Positions 45,819 through 53,846 of a stretch of 64,000 bases of DNA are shown here, piece by piece. A program made the position numbers and the translations under genes. The notes under the pieces were generated by a model that was given only the letters and a program-made list of their open reading frames with translations, made no database searches and was not told the DNA's origin. Numbering within the stretch: the first letter of the stretch is position 1; the number at the start of each line of letters is the position of its first letter. This DNA comes from a virus, in the IMG/VR virus record IMGVR_UViG_3300034198_023063, positions 16,758-80,757 of that record; one strand, written 5' to 3'.

Positions 45819-46750
45819 AGATTTGTGAAATCTTTATTTTTATATTTTATTATTTGTTGATATCCACAAATCAACTCACTGATTCCAGCCTCTAAAGAAA
45901 AATTTGGGCTCCATCCGTAAGACTCTATCTTTTCGTTTGATACCCTATAATTCCTTTGATCGAAATCTTTTTTAAATTCATTTTGAACAATAACTAGTTC
46001 AGGAACAAATTTTTTGATCGTTTCAACGAGTTGTAGTTTATTAAGATTAGCGTCAGAAAGACCAACATTAAAAGCGTTGTTGTTGCAATTCAGATAGCGA
46101 TTAACCATGAAAGAAAATGCTTTGGCTACGTCTCTGACATGAATATAGTTTCTTATAAAATGAGATTCAAAAAGAACCAAATAACCATCAGTTAATGATT
46201 TATATACCAAATCGTTAACAAGAAGATCCATTCTCATTCTGTAAGACATTCCAAAAACTGTGGCAAGCCTTAGCGCTATTCCATTTCCAGAGTCTAATAG
46301 AGCTTTTTCTGCATCACATTTAGTTTCAGCGTAAAGAGAAAGAGGTTTAAATGGACTACTTTCAGTAATAATTTCAGTAGAAGACCCATACTGGCTATTA
46401 GTATTCGGCAATATGATTCTGTGTCTAGGGCTAGAGAATTTAATTACATTTTTTATTTGATTAAGATTAATGTCTATAGCTGCTTGAGGATTAACTTTGC
46501 AAGCTGGCATCCCAACTATTGCAGCTAGTGGAATAACAACTTCGTTCTCTTTTACAAACTTTTCCAAAAGCGCGGAATTTCTTACGTCGCCAAGAATAAA
46601 CTTAAAAGATTTGTTGTGAAAAAATCCACTCAGAGAAAGTTGGTTGTAACATAAATTATCCAAAACTGTTACCTCATGCCCTTCTTTGAGTAAGGTTTCA
46701 GTAAGCACTGATCCTAAATAGCCAGCTCCTCCTGTAATTAAAATTTTCAT
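45815..46750 (-). CDS. NAD-dependent sugar epimerase/reductase (SDR)
   Basis: A 311-residue extended SDR: GGAGYLGS (7-14) for NAD(P), LDNL after beta-2, the PNTNSQYG segment in place of the usual active-site Ser/Thr, and YAETK (Tyr-x3-Lys). The C-terminal part has the GWSPNFSLEAGI element typical of nucleotide-sugar epimerases. It could reduce the 4-keto group of the deoxy sugar made by the GMD- and ColD-like enzymes, or epimerise it, as ColC or DdahC do in other pathways. It overlaps genes on both sides by 4 bp. Confidence 0.8.
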   Translation of the reverse strand: MKILITGGAGYLGSVLTETLLKEGHEVTVLDNLCYNQLSLSGFFHNKSFKFILGDVRNSALLEKFVKENEVVIPLAAIVGMPACKVNPQAAIDINLNQIKNVIKFSSPRHRIILPNTNSQYGSSTEIITESSPFKPLSLYAETKCDAEKALLDSGNGIALRLATVFGMSYRMRMDLLVNDLVYKSLTDGYLVLFESHFIRNYIHVRDVAKAFSFMVNRYLNCNNNAFNVGLSDANLNKLQLVETIKKFVPELVIVQNEFKKDFDQRNYRVSNEKIESYGWSPNFSLEAGISELICGYQQIIKYKNKDFTNL

Positions 46751-47256
46751 ATTGTGTATTTTATAATTTCTTTTAGTAAATCTTTTCCATCTTTATAGTT
46801 TTCAAGCCACTTATTTTCTTGATTTTTCTCTCCTATTATATCTGAAATATACTTAAAACACAAAAAATTTACACCCATTGTTTGGCATGTTTTTGCTAAC
46901 GCAAAAGCTTCCATATCAACACAATTAGCGTGTTTATTTGGGGTTTCAGTTACAAAATTATCAAAAGTAAGACATGTGTTTTTAGAAGCTTGAAATACTA
47001 TATGTTCTTCCACATAGTTTGGATAGCTTAATTGTCCATCTATAAAAATACCGCATTCGATAACAGAACCTTTTCTATGATTTATTCCGCCAGCAGAACC
47101 AACGTTTATGACTAGTTGAGTTTGCGGATTTTTATTAAGATAATTGCAAATGCTTAAAGTAGCATTTACTTTTCCTACTCCAGTATAAATGACTGGAAAT
47201 TCATTATCGAATGGAAATTCGGGCTTTATTGCCGTTGCTATAATAAAATTTTTCAT
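46747..47256 (-). CDS. MTA/SAH nucleosidase-like phosphorylase-fold enzyme
   Basis: A 169-residue PNP/UDP-phosphorylase-fold protein with NVGSAGGI (~residues 51-58), the CVDMEAFALAKTC active-site block (~112-124) and FKYISDIIG (with the catalytic Asp). It is shorter than bacterial MTA/SAH nucleosidase (~230 residues), lacking part of the N-terminal sheet. The genes around it use SAM: a radical SAM enzyme releasing 5'-deoxyadenosine and a methyltransferase releasing SAH, both MTAN-type substrates. Salvage or relief of product inhibition is therefore likely. Overlaps of 4 bp join it to both neighbours. Confidence 0.75.
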   Translation of the reverse strand: MKNFIIATAIKPEFPFDNEFPVIYTGVGKVNATLSICNYLNKNPQTQLVINVGSAGGINHRKGSVIECGIFIDGQLSYPNYVEEHIVFQASKNTCLTFDNFVTETPNKHANCVDMEAFALAKTCQTMGVNFLCFKYISDIIGEKNQENKWLENYKDGKDLLKEIIKYTI

Positions 47257-47789
47257 TGATCTCTTTGGGAAAGTATAGGGTTTTTAATAGGCCAAAAAAT
47301 ATTATAAGATGGATCGTTCCATTTAACATGGATTTGATCCTTTTGGGCTACATATTTATGTGTTAATTTATAATGAAATAAACACTCTTCAGAAACGCAA
47401 AGGTGAGCGTTAACGCAACCATTTGGAACCAAAATTTGCAATTTATTATGCTCGTTTAAATTAAACGCCTGATGTATGCCATAAGTCTTTGAGTTTTTTC
47501 TAGTATCTAGTACAACAAAGTAAATAGATCCTTTTAGGCAGTCTATGAGTTTCCATGCGAATTGATCTCCGTGAAAGCCTCTAAGTGAGTTTTTACTAGA
47601 TTTGGAATAACTATCTATTAAGAACTTTGGTTGTTGCTTTTGCCATTCTTCACTGGAAGAAAATATTTCTTGATACTTTTCGTCGTCGTATCCTTCAAAG
47701 TTTTCGCCTCTGAAATCATAAAATGATTCAGGCTTTAATATAAAAAGATCTTGTATATTTGAAGTGGAGCTAAGATTTTCTAGTTTCAT
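47253..47789 (-). CDS. RmlC-like sugar 3,5-epimerase (cupin)
   Basis: A 178-residue cupin of the dTDP-4-dehydrorhamnose 3,5-epimerase family: YDFRGENFEGY, the catalytic-His segment LRGFHGDQ (~residues 69-76), LKGSIYFVVLDTRKNS, PNGCVNAHL, and an SDPSY-type WNDPSY element near the end. In GDP-6-deoxy-heptose pathways (Campylobacter DdahB/MlghB) RmlC homologues epimerise C3 and/or C5 of the 4-keto intermediate, so it may act on the product of the GMD-like enzyme here. It overlaps the glycosyltransferase gene by 20 bp and the nucleosidase gene by 4 bp. Confidence 0.8.
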   Translation of the reverse strand: MKLENLSSTSNIQDLFILKPESFYDFRGENFEGYDDEKYQEIFSSSEEWQKQQPKFLIDSYSKSSKNSLRGFHGDQFAWKLIDCLKGSIYFVVLDTRKNSKTYGIHQAFNLNEHNKLQILVPNGCVNAHLCVSEECLFHYKLTHKYVAQKDQIHVKWNDPSYNIFWPIKNPILSQRDQ

Positions 47790-48495
47790 TTATTTTAGAT
47801 TTTAGCTTCTGTACTTCTTTAGATATATCTAGAGAATATGGATCGACAGAATTTCTAGCAGAATTCATTCTCATTTCTGCGGCGGTTATATCTGGATTTA
47901 TTACCGCTTCAACAGTTCTGTGTAAAATGTGGTCTATTTGAAGATTTGATAAATCGATAACTCTATCAATAGAATCATAAACTCTATATATAGAAGAGTC
48001 TCCGCCTAGGCCAACAAAAGAGTCGTACATGAAAAAACCAATAGTATTAACAGCCTCTCTAGATATAATTGGAAATGAACAGTAGCCTTTTGAATGATCT
48101 CTATCTGCGCTATTGCAAGATGTTTTGCAATAATAAATATTGTCGGTTATATTGTTTTCTTGCTTATATTTATTGATGTTTTCTTCGGCAATCAAATCCC
48201 AGTCTTGGGTGATTATCTGAATGTCATCATTGCAAACAAAAATATTATCTCCTCTAGAAAGGAATACTAGTTCGTTTATTGATTTATGAAGATTGGTTGG
48301 TCTATTACCACAAAAAAATTTAACATTTAAATTAAATTTATACTCAGCAAGTTTTAAGGATTCGGGGTCGTCGTTATCAATCCTTATTAAAATTTCTACA
48401 TCTTCTTTGCTTTTTGTTTTTTCAAAGATAGACTTTATGAAATTAAAAAGAAACTGAGGTCTTTTTCTGGAATTAAGAATTAGGCTGAACTTCAT
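47770..48495 (-). CDS. GT2-like glycosyltransferase
   Basis: A 241-residue GT-A protein: SLILNSRKRP at the start, IRIDNDDPES (~residues 37-46), and FVCNDDIQI (~residues 90-98) as a DxD-type site. A GLGGDSSIYRVYD segment and an RTVEAVINPDI element in the C-terminal half probably shape the acceptor site. It resembles the product at 38423 in overall order. It overlaps the RmlC-like gene by 20 bp and the GT9-like gene by 23 bp. Substrates cannot be read from sequence. Confidence 0.65.
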   Translation of the reverse strand: MKFSLILNSRKRPQFLFNFIKSIFEKTKSKEDVEILIRIDNDDPESLKLAEYKFNLNVKFFCGNRPTNLHKSINELVFLSRGDNIFVCNDDIQIITQDWDLIAEENINKYKQENNITDNIYYCKTSCNSADRDHSKGYCSFPIISREAVNTIGFFMYDSFVGLGGDSSIYRVYDSIDRVIDLSNLQIDHILHRTVEAVINPDITAAEMRMNSARNSVDPYSLDISKEVQKLKSKINETRKS

Positions 48496-49294
48496 TTAAT
48501 TGAAGATTGCTGTGAAGATTTTCTAGTATGAATTTTTCTATGGCTTCTTGATCGTCATTGATATTTTTAGTTTTAAAGACTTTCATTACTCCATCTTTGG
48601 CGTACTGATTAACAAACATTAAATCTCTAATCTCATCAGGGAAGTCTCCAATAATACAAATAGTATTTATCTTTTGCATGGAAGACATAGATTTGAAACA
48701 ACTGTCTAAACCAATAAGTGTTTTACAATATTTAACAGCAGACAAACTATACAATATATTGTCAAACGATACAAATTTTACATTTTCAGATTCTTCTAAT
48801 CCATAATTCGAAAGCTCTTTTGGTGATCCAAATATCAAATAATTATAGTTGTTGCTAATAATATTTTTTGTTAGCTGTAATGGAATTATTTTAGCTGGTA
48901 GATTAAACTCGTTATAAACTGAAGTAGCAAATCCACTTCTGAATGGGTGTATTCCTATGATATCTTTTTTAGAAGAGAAAGAATTAGCCAAATTTTCTGC
49001 TGCTAAATTGGCTTCTTCGCCAAAATCAAAAGAAGAATAAAATGCCCTAGGAGTTTCTTGTATGTCGTTTTGATTTTCTTTGGCGTGAACTTCTTTGATA
49101 GCGTCTACTTGAGAGTTATGGCTATCCATGTCGTCGAACTGGTAAAAAGAACAATTTGTGGCTCCAGCGTGATCAAATATTTGCTTTACACCTTTAAAAT
49201 GAGAATGAACTATGTATTCTGCTTGTGGATAATTTTTAATAAACCAAAAATGCTGTAGCAAGTCTCCGATTCCGCCTCTAATATAAAACTTCAT
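48473..49294 (-). CDS. GT9 (heptosyltransferase)-like protein
   Basis: A 273-residue protein starting KFYIRGGIGDLLQ, the N-terminal GxGD element of heptosyltransferases (GT9). IIGIHPFRSG (~residues 112-121) and LIGLDSCFKSMSS (~residues 193-205) match donor-site regions where GT9 enzymes have GS/D-x-G motifs, though changed. GT9 enzymes transfer heptose or related sugars; this fits the heptose-kinase-like and deoxy-sugar genes of the cluster. It is the first gene after the hairpin behind nrdJ and may begin the glycan transcript. Family certain to the fold level only. Confidence 0.65.
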   Translation of the reverse strand: MKFYIRGGIGDLLQHFWFIKNYPQAEYIVHSHFKGVKQIFDHAGATNCSFYQFDDMDSHNSQVDAIKEVHAKENQNDIQETPRAFYSSFDFGEEANLAAENLANSFSSKKDIIGIHPFRSGFATSVYNEFNLPAKIIPLQLTKNIISNNYNYLIFGSPKELSNYGLEESENVKFVSFDNILYSLSAVKYCKTLIGLDSCFKSMSSMQKINTICIIGDFPDEIRDLMFVNQYAKDGVMKVFKTKNINDDQEAIEKFILENLHSNLQLNEVQPNS

Positions 49295-49307
49295 AGGTAA
49301 AAATATA

Positions 49308-49349
49308 TTAAGGTCTAACTATGGAATTTTCCATAAAATTAGACCTTAA
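49308..49349 (-). terminator. Hairpin behind nrdJ, probable intrinsic terminator
   Basis: Eleven-base arms TTAAGGTCTAA (49308-49318) and TTAGACCTTAA (49339-49349) pair perfectly, with a second inner stem ATGGA/TCCAT. On the minus strand the hairpin is followed by the T-rich run TATATTTTT. It lies between the nrdJ stop and the next minus-strand start and would end the nrdJ transcript, separating it from the glycan cluster. A riboregulatory role is possible but not shown. Confidence 0.65.
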
Positions 49350-49367
49350 CTTTATTGTTTTTAATTG

Positions 49368-51338
49368 TTAGCGAATAGGGCAAGCGCCAGAAGAGCATTC
49401 AGCCATATCAAGCATTTCACTGCTGTTTATAGATAAGGATGAGATAGGCTTAACTTTAGAAGAAGCTGACAGATAAGTTTCTTCATCAATTTCTTGATAG
49501 GGAGCTTGTTTAAACCCATGATTTTTAAATAATAAAAAGCTAACGCTCTTAATATTATGCTCGTAGTTATTTTTTAGCCAGATTTTTAAGGATTCAAGTT
49601 CTTCTGGTTTATAATACGCTGTTACAGAAACGGCGTTATCAGACCAGTCTGTCTGTAGTTTCTTAACCATGTCAAGCTGCTTCAGTACGTCCATATCCTT
49701 GGCAAGTATGGAGCCTTCAGGAGTTTTACATGGGAAATAGACTACTACAGTATCCCTATTTTCTGTGCCATCAAAATTAACCAAAAACTCAACATGATAA
49801 CCCATGTCCTTGCAGATTTGGACTAGATTATCAGAACTAGACATGCGCACGGTCCTCATGTAATACTGACTGAAGGCCGGGTGAACTCCGGGGGTTGCTC
49901 CGCCAAGAAGACTTAGCGTCCCAGAAGGCTTGACAGTCGTGAGCTTAATGCTCTCAGGCCATCCGCGATGCTTGCTCCAAGCTTTATCGAAAGAGCGTAA
50001 AGAAATATAACAGTCATCAAGCCAATCAAGCTTGTGTAAAGACTGACAAACGCCAGTAATACCAAGGCCGAGACGCATATTTTTATGGACAATTTTGTTA
50101 GTTTCTTCATGGATGAAAGGCAAGGAAGCTATTGCTTTTTGAGTTTTATAAAGAAGTGTGGCGCAATCAATTAGTTCTTCTTTAGATTCGATATTGTTTA
50201 AATATAGTTCGCACAGGTTACAACATTCGTAATTTGAAAGACTTATCTCAGCGCATGGGTTAGTCATTTCGCAATTATCAAAATCTGTAGGATACATTGA
50301 ATTGTTGGAGATGAGCCCATCTTTAATTCTTCCAAATTTTTGAGACAATGGAAGATTAAAAAACCCATAAGGCTCTCCATTAGCATATCCGCTATCTTGA
50401 TTTATTTCATATCCGTTTTTCCAAACCTCTTCAAGCACATGACTATAGCTATCGGCGTATATCGTGTTGTTGCTCATAGCTCTCCAATTGGGAACGTTTC
50501 CAGTTCCCCAGTTTTTAGCGCGAAGATATAAGATGTCGTCTGGATCGCCTAGAGCAATCTCAGCGCTTCTACGAACATTGCCAGCAACAACAATGCTGCC
50601 GATGATATTGCAAATATCCAAAACATCAATTGAACGAAGTTTTTTTCCTTCTCTGGATTGAAATATCTTTGTGATTTTATCGATTCCATCAATAAGGATT
50701 TGTGGACCGCTAGCTTTTCCCCCAAAGCCCTTGATCGGCTCACCATACCCACGAATAAGGATCGTAGAGTAAGAGAACGATTTGCCAGACACATAGAACG
50801 CATCAAGAACATTCGAAAGTAAGTTAACCCACCCTTCGCGCTTGTCTGGAACGATATAATCAGCATCTTTAGTGCCTTCATGTATAACAGTTACACCTTT
50901 CTTTATTTTGGGGAGTTCATGAACATCTTCTCTGCGAATGCTATAGCCAACTCCGCCTCCAAGCATCAAGTTTTCAAAAAGGAATAAAAATGCTTTTGGC
51001 TCTCTCATGGCAACTGCCCAGCAATTTAAAAGAGAATTAGCCCCAAACCTATCAACAGTAGAGGTGCCTAGTTGCCATAGCATTCTTCCAGCAAAATTGC
51101 ATTTAAGATTAAAAACATAATCATAAATTCTCTCAGCTTCGTCTTTGGTATATCCTGCGCCGATTTTTTGCGCACCATTAACGCAGCGCTCTACCGTTTC
51201 AAACCATTCCTCTGTGGAGCCATCGTCCTTGTTTCTAGCGTAGGTTCTTTTGTATACAATATAACCTAATCCGTTAAAACCCCAGTTCGGTTGTCTGTTT
51301 TTATATTTATTTAAGAAGTCTTTTGAAATGATGCTCAT
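49368..51338 (-). CDS. nrdJ: Class II (adenosylcobalamin-dependent) ribonucleotide reductase
   Basis: The 656-residue protein is a monomeric class II reductase. Motifs seen include LLNCWAVAM (first redox Cys), NPCAEISLSNYECCNLCE (thiyl and catalytic residues), TVKPSGTLSLLGG (phosphate/allosteric core) and the C-terminal redox pair CSSGAC (Cys648, Cys653) followed by PIR, like the C-terminus of Lactobacillus leichmannii RTPR (CxxxxCPIK). It makes dNTPs from rNTPs without oxygen or an iron partner, but needs adenosylcobalamin. Downstream is a terminator; upstream is a TTGACT element. The phage lacks nrdA/B here, so it likely uses host B12. Confidence 0.92.
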   Translation of the reverse strand: MSIISKDFLNKYKNRQPNWGFNGLGYIVYKRTYARNKDDGSTEEWFETVERCVNGAQKIGAGYTKDEAERIYDYVFNLKCNFAGRMLWQLGTSTVDRFGANSLLNCWAVAMREPKAFLFLFENLMLGGGVGYSIRREDVHELPKIKKGVTVIHEGTKDADYIVPDKREGWVNLLSNVLDAFYVSGKSFSYSTILIRGYGEPIKGFGGKASGPQILIDGIDKITKIFQSREGKKLRSIDVLDICNIIGSIVVAGNVRRSAEIALGDPDDILYLRAKNWGTGNVPNWRAMSNNTIYADSYSHVLEEVWKNGYEINQDSGYANGEPYGFFNLPLSQKFGRIKDGLISNNSMYPTDFDNCEMTNPCAEISLSNYECCNLCELYLNNIESKEELIDCATLLYKTQKAIASLPFIHEETNKIVHKNMRLGLGITGVCQSLHKLDWLDDCYISLRSFDKAWSKHRGWPESIKLTTVKPSGTLSLLGGATPGVHPAFSQYYMRTVRMSSSDNLVQICKDMGYHVEFLVNFDGTENRDTVVVYFPCKTPEGSILAKDMDVLKQLDMVKKLQTDWSDNAVSVTAYYKPEELESLKIWLKNNYEHNIKSVSFLLFKNHGFKQAPYQEIDEETYLSASSKVKPISSLSINSSEMLDMAECSSGACPIR

Positions 51339-51387
51339 AATAAGGGGTAATGATTACACATTAATGACGTTCAATAGAATTAGTCAA
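51339..51387 (-). promoter_or_regulatory. Weak promoter candidate for nrdJ
   Basis: Minus strand: TTGACT (51387-51382) overlaps the stop region of the upstream gene. At 17 bases the hexamer is TTAATG, at 15 bases CATTAA; about 20 bases then precede the ATG. Unlike the leaderless cassettes, a short leader with an unusual CCCC stretch and no Shine-Dalgarno sequence is predicted. The assignment is tentative. Confidence 0.35.
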
Positions 51388-51751
51388 GTTGAATTTTCGG
51401 CATTTCTGAAGGGTTTATTTTTTCTTTGTATTTCATTCCTTTTCTTTTTTTAGAATAAGACTCTTCAGCTTTCTTTTTTACAGGGTCTTCGCCATGAATT
51501 TTAGCTCTTTTGTCGCTTAATTCTTTGGAATAGTCCCAAATTTCTCCCATTGTACCTTTCATTTTACCAGTCTTTTCTACAAATTGAGTAGCGGATTCTG
51601 GGTTGATTTGAGAATCAATAGATGCATTAGGTACTGTAAACACTCTTTCATACTCAATTCCATTCTCTGAGTATTTATGATCTTCGTTCATGAATTGGAA
51701 AACTTGAACAATAGAACCATTTTTAGGATTTTTAAAAAGGTAGAATGGCAT
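51380..51751 (-). CDS. Small phage protein with FmdB-like N-terminus
   Basis: A 123-residue protein that opens MPFYLFKNPKNGS, the start seen in FmdB-type phage proteins ('MPxYxxxxP'), but without the zinc-binding Cys pairs. The middle (~residues 65-90) is Lys/Met rich and the C-terminal ~40 residues are very basic (KKKAEESYSKKRKG). No enzyme motif is visible. Such proteins recur in T4-like phages near nucleotide-metabolism genes, with unknown function. It is separated by 1 bp from the glycosyltransferase gene upstream and precedes nrdJ by about 40 bp. Confidence 0.55.
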   Translation of the reverse strand: MPFYLFKNPKNGSIVQVFQFMNEDHKYSENGIEYERVFTVPNASIDSQINPESATQFVEKTGKMKGTMGEIWDYSKELSDKRAKIHGEDPVKKKAEESYSKKRKGMKYKEKINPSEMPKIQLD

Positions 51752-51752
51752 A

Positions 51753-52835
51753 TTAAATCATCAATAAAAGTTTGTTTGCTAAATCAGAATATTTAAATTC
51801 TTCTTTGATCTTCAATCCGCTTTCATTTACTCTATTTTCTTTTACTCTAGCTATCGCTAACTCGCATCCATATATGAAAGCTTCGTCATCAAAGTCATAA
51901 ATATAACCTTGATTAAAAGAAGAGCCTTTTTGGAAAAACTTGTCATCATAAACTTCAATTTTTCCATTTGGCTCTACAAGAACTGAGTTTTCATTCGTGG
52001 CCCATTCTTTATATGCAGTTGCATTTAATATAACAGCGTGTTTTCCTAAAGCTACAGATTGGAACTCTGGCAAGCCCCAGCCCTCACCGCCAGACATTCC
52101 AATAACAATATCTGAAGAGTTCAAATAATCATTATATATTGAATTCTTCGGCATATGATTTAAGAATGATATATTAAAGAAAGACTGACTTTCCAATATA
52201 TTTCCATATATTAATTTAAGTTCGTTAGGATCAGGATAAAATTGATTATGGATTGCGCACTGTAGCGCGTAACGCTTGTCTTTGCCGAATTTTTTAGCCC
52301 ACGCTTTTATAATTTTAGCGTGGTGCTTACGTTTTTCAAATTTACCGCAAAGATTAAATGTTATTCTTTCGTCGTCAAAATATTTTTTGTTTGTCGGTTT
52401 GAAATGAAGAGAATCAAAACCAAGTTTGCACATTTCAGTTTTTAATCCGTGATGTTCAAAAATAGATTTTGTAAAAGAAGATGTGACACAAAGCTTGCTG
52501 TATTTTGCTATATTTATTTCAGCTTTAGTAAGTTGATCTGTTTCATGAAAAGTAAGTAAGACTTGATTGTCTGAGTAAGTTCTCCACGAATCATTAATAT
52601 GCCACAGCCTGATAATAGGAGTTTCTCTGCTGTGTTTAAATAAAGATAATTGATGATTAGAAGTTATCCATTTTATGAATCCTTCATCAAAGTCGTAAGC
52701 CGAAATATCTATTGGGTGATCAGAAGCTTTGAAAATAGATGGGTGAAGGCCCATCTTATAAAATTCGTAAAGTAAATTAAAACTTACTTGACCGAAACTT
52801 AAGCTATTTAATGGAAGCTGTACAGAAAAGTTCAT
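51753..52835 (-). CDS. GT4-type glycosyltransferase
   Basis: A 360-residue GT-B enzyme. The donor half carries INLCGKFEKRKHH-type phosphate contacts, IVIGMSGGEGWGLPEFQSVALG (~residues 252-268; the E-x7-E motif region) and a final ELAIAR element. It is closer to standard GT4 enzymes than the one at 41651. Its position outside the main glycan cluster, next to nrdJ, is odd, and it may modify DNA or virion rather than join the main pathway. A hairpin with a GGTAGGT Shine-Dalgarno-like arm lies directly upstream of its ATG. Confidence 0.75.
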   Translation of the reverse strand: MNFSVQLPLNSLSFGQVSFNLLYEFYKMGLHPSIFKASDHPIDISAYDFDEGFIKWITSNHQLSLFKHSRETPIIRLWHINDSWRTYSDNQVLLTFHETDQLTKAEINIAKYSKLCVTSSFTKSIFEHHGLKTEMCKLGFDSLHFKPTNKKYFDDERITFNLCGKFEKRKHHAKIIKAWAKKFGKDKRYALQCAIHNQFYPDPNELKLIYGNILESQSFFNISFLNHMPKNSIYNDYLNSSDIVIGMSGGEGWGLPEFQSVALGKHAVILNATAYKEWATNENSVLVEPNGKIEVYDDKFFQKGSSFNQGYIYDFDDEAFIYGCELAIARVKENRVNESGLKIKEEFKYSDLANKLLLMI

Positions 52836-52865
52836 AAAAAAACCTACCTATTGTTATAGGTAGGT
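52835..52865 (-). terminator. Terminator-like hairpin overlapping the ribosome-binding site
   Basis: Arms ACCTACCTAT (52842-52851) and ATAGGTAGGT (52856-52865) pair over 10 bases with a TGTT loop. On the minus strand the stem is followed by a run of seven T, as in an intrinsic terminator for the DUF736-like gene. The 3' arm also contains GGTAGGT, about 7-9 bases before the next ATG at 52835. So the stem would both end one transcript and hide the start of the next, if read through. Confidence 0.7.
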
Positions 52866-52896
52866 GAAAAAGATTTTCTATATTTTTTAGTCCTTT

Positions 52897-53199
52897 TTAT
52901 AGGACATCAGCTTCGTCGAGCACTGGCTCTGGCTTAGCGATCTTTTTGCTTTCGTGTTTAACAGGCTGGGCGGAATTCGCATTATCTTCAGACTTCTTCT
53001 CCGAAAGATATATCCTGAAGTCCGGAGCCTTATCCGTCTTCTTATCCTTGTTGGAAAAAATGACAACGTCAATTTTCCCCTCCAATGATGTCTGGATATG
53101 GCCGGTCATATATTTCTGGCTCTTATCTTTGCTGAGTTTAGTCCATAATGCACCAACCTCGCGTCTGTTCCACTTGTTTTCGTTTGCGTTCTCGTTCAT
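52897..53199 (-). CDS. Small phage protein, DUF736-like
   Basis: A 100-residue soluble protein. The middle reads GKIDVVIFSNKDKK then APDFRIYLSE, the strand-turn-strand pattern of DUF736-type small proteins (FxNxxKxxxxxPDYRVY). Both termini are charged: an Asn/Glu-rich start and an acidic, Pro/Lys tail ending DEADVL. Its function is unknown; DUF736 proteins are small and common in phages and mobile elements. It has a textbook promoter starting in the stop codon of the sigma-like gene and a terminator behind it, so it appears to be separately transcribed, possibly at high level. Confidence 0.65.
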   Translation of the reverse strand: MNENANENKWNRREVGALWTKLSKDKSQKYMTGHIQTSLEGKIDVVIFSNKDKKTDKAPDFRIYLSEKKSEDNANSAQPVKHESKKIAKPEPVLDEADVL

Positions 53200-53235
53200 T
53201 CAATATAATATGGGTCAAAGACTTACAAAAGTCAA
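53200..53235 (-). promoter_or_regulatory. Strong sigma-70-type promoter, leaderless architecture
   Basis: Minus strand: TTGACT (53235-53230), 17-base spacer, CATATT (53212-53207), then 7 bases to the ATG at 53199. The TGA inside TTGACT is also the stop codon of the sigma-like gene, so promoter and stop are the same bases. No Shine-Dalgarno sequence lies before the ATG. Confidence 0.65.
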
Positions 53236-53843
53236 ACAAAATCGACAAAATCTTTGCTCGTAACTTTATTTTTCAAGAAAATTCTTGTCTTTTCGTGAAG
53301 ATTGATTGCTGTTTGAGTGCTAACCCCAAGTTTTTTGGCGATAGAATTCCAAGTAGCCAGCTTCTCCTCTCCTGAGAAATACCTAAGCTCATACACCTTT
53401 TTTATCCTTTCATCTTTGAGAGAAGACAGCAGAGAATTTAAATACTCAAATGTCTCATTGTTTTTATCAAAAGATAATACAATATCCTTGTTATTAAAGA
53501 AATCTATTTTATTATCCTCAGAAACTATATATTTCTTGTTTGAGTTAATATAATTCAAAAAATGATACTTGACGCAGTTGCAAAACCAAGTTGAAAACTT
53601 CGTTTTCTGCTTCGCATCGAAAGATTTTACTGCTTTATAAAGAATAAAGTCCTTCTCAGCTTTAATATCACTTATATTCATTCCAGCCCTCATCAAGGCT
53701 GAAGAATATTTCTGAACTATCGAGTAGTAAAAGTTATCGTATCCTTTTGATAGAGATACGAAACTATCGTTACAGTTAAGATCTTTAATTTTCTTTATTA
53801 ATCTTAACTCATCCTTGTTAATATTGTTTTTTACTTTAGCCAT
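53232..53843 (-). CDS. Sigma-70-like RNA polymerase factor
   Basis: A 203-residue two-part protein. The stretch AVKSFDAKQKTKFSTWFCNCVKY (~residues 71-93, only key elements named: KFSTWF) resembles sigma region 2 (FxTW), and the C-terminal ~60 residues (RYFSGEEKLATWNSIAKKLG) form a region-4-type helix-turn-helix. It is diverged, as phage sigma factors (T4 gp55, SPO1 types) tend to be, and lacks a clear region 3. It probably directs host RNA polymerase to phage promoters. Its start has a GGAAAA Shine-Dalgarno element folded into a leader hairpin, and the candidate structured RNA lies directly upstream. Confidence 0.7.
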   Translation of the reverse strand: MAKVKNNINKDELRLIKKIKDLNCNDSFVSLSKGYDNFYYSIVQKYSSALMRAGMNISDIKAEKDFILYKAVKSFDAKQKTKFSTWFCNCVKYHFLNYINSNKKYIVSEDNKIDFFNNKDIVLSFDKNNETFEYLNSLLSSLKDERIKKVYELRYFSGEEKLATWNSIAKKLGVSTQTAINLHEKTRIFLKNKVTSKDFVDFV

Positions 53844-53846
53844 AGT

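Noticed and set aside
52887-53072. 61-residue Arg-rich minus-strand frame
   Set aside because: It lies inside the DUF736-like gene in another frame; the 100-residue frame has the promoter and family pattern.
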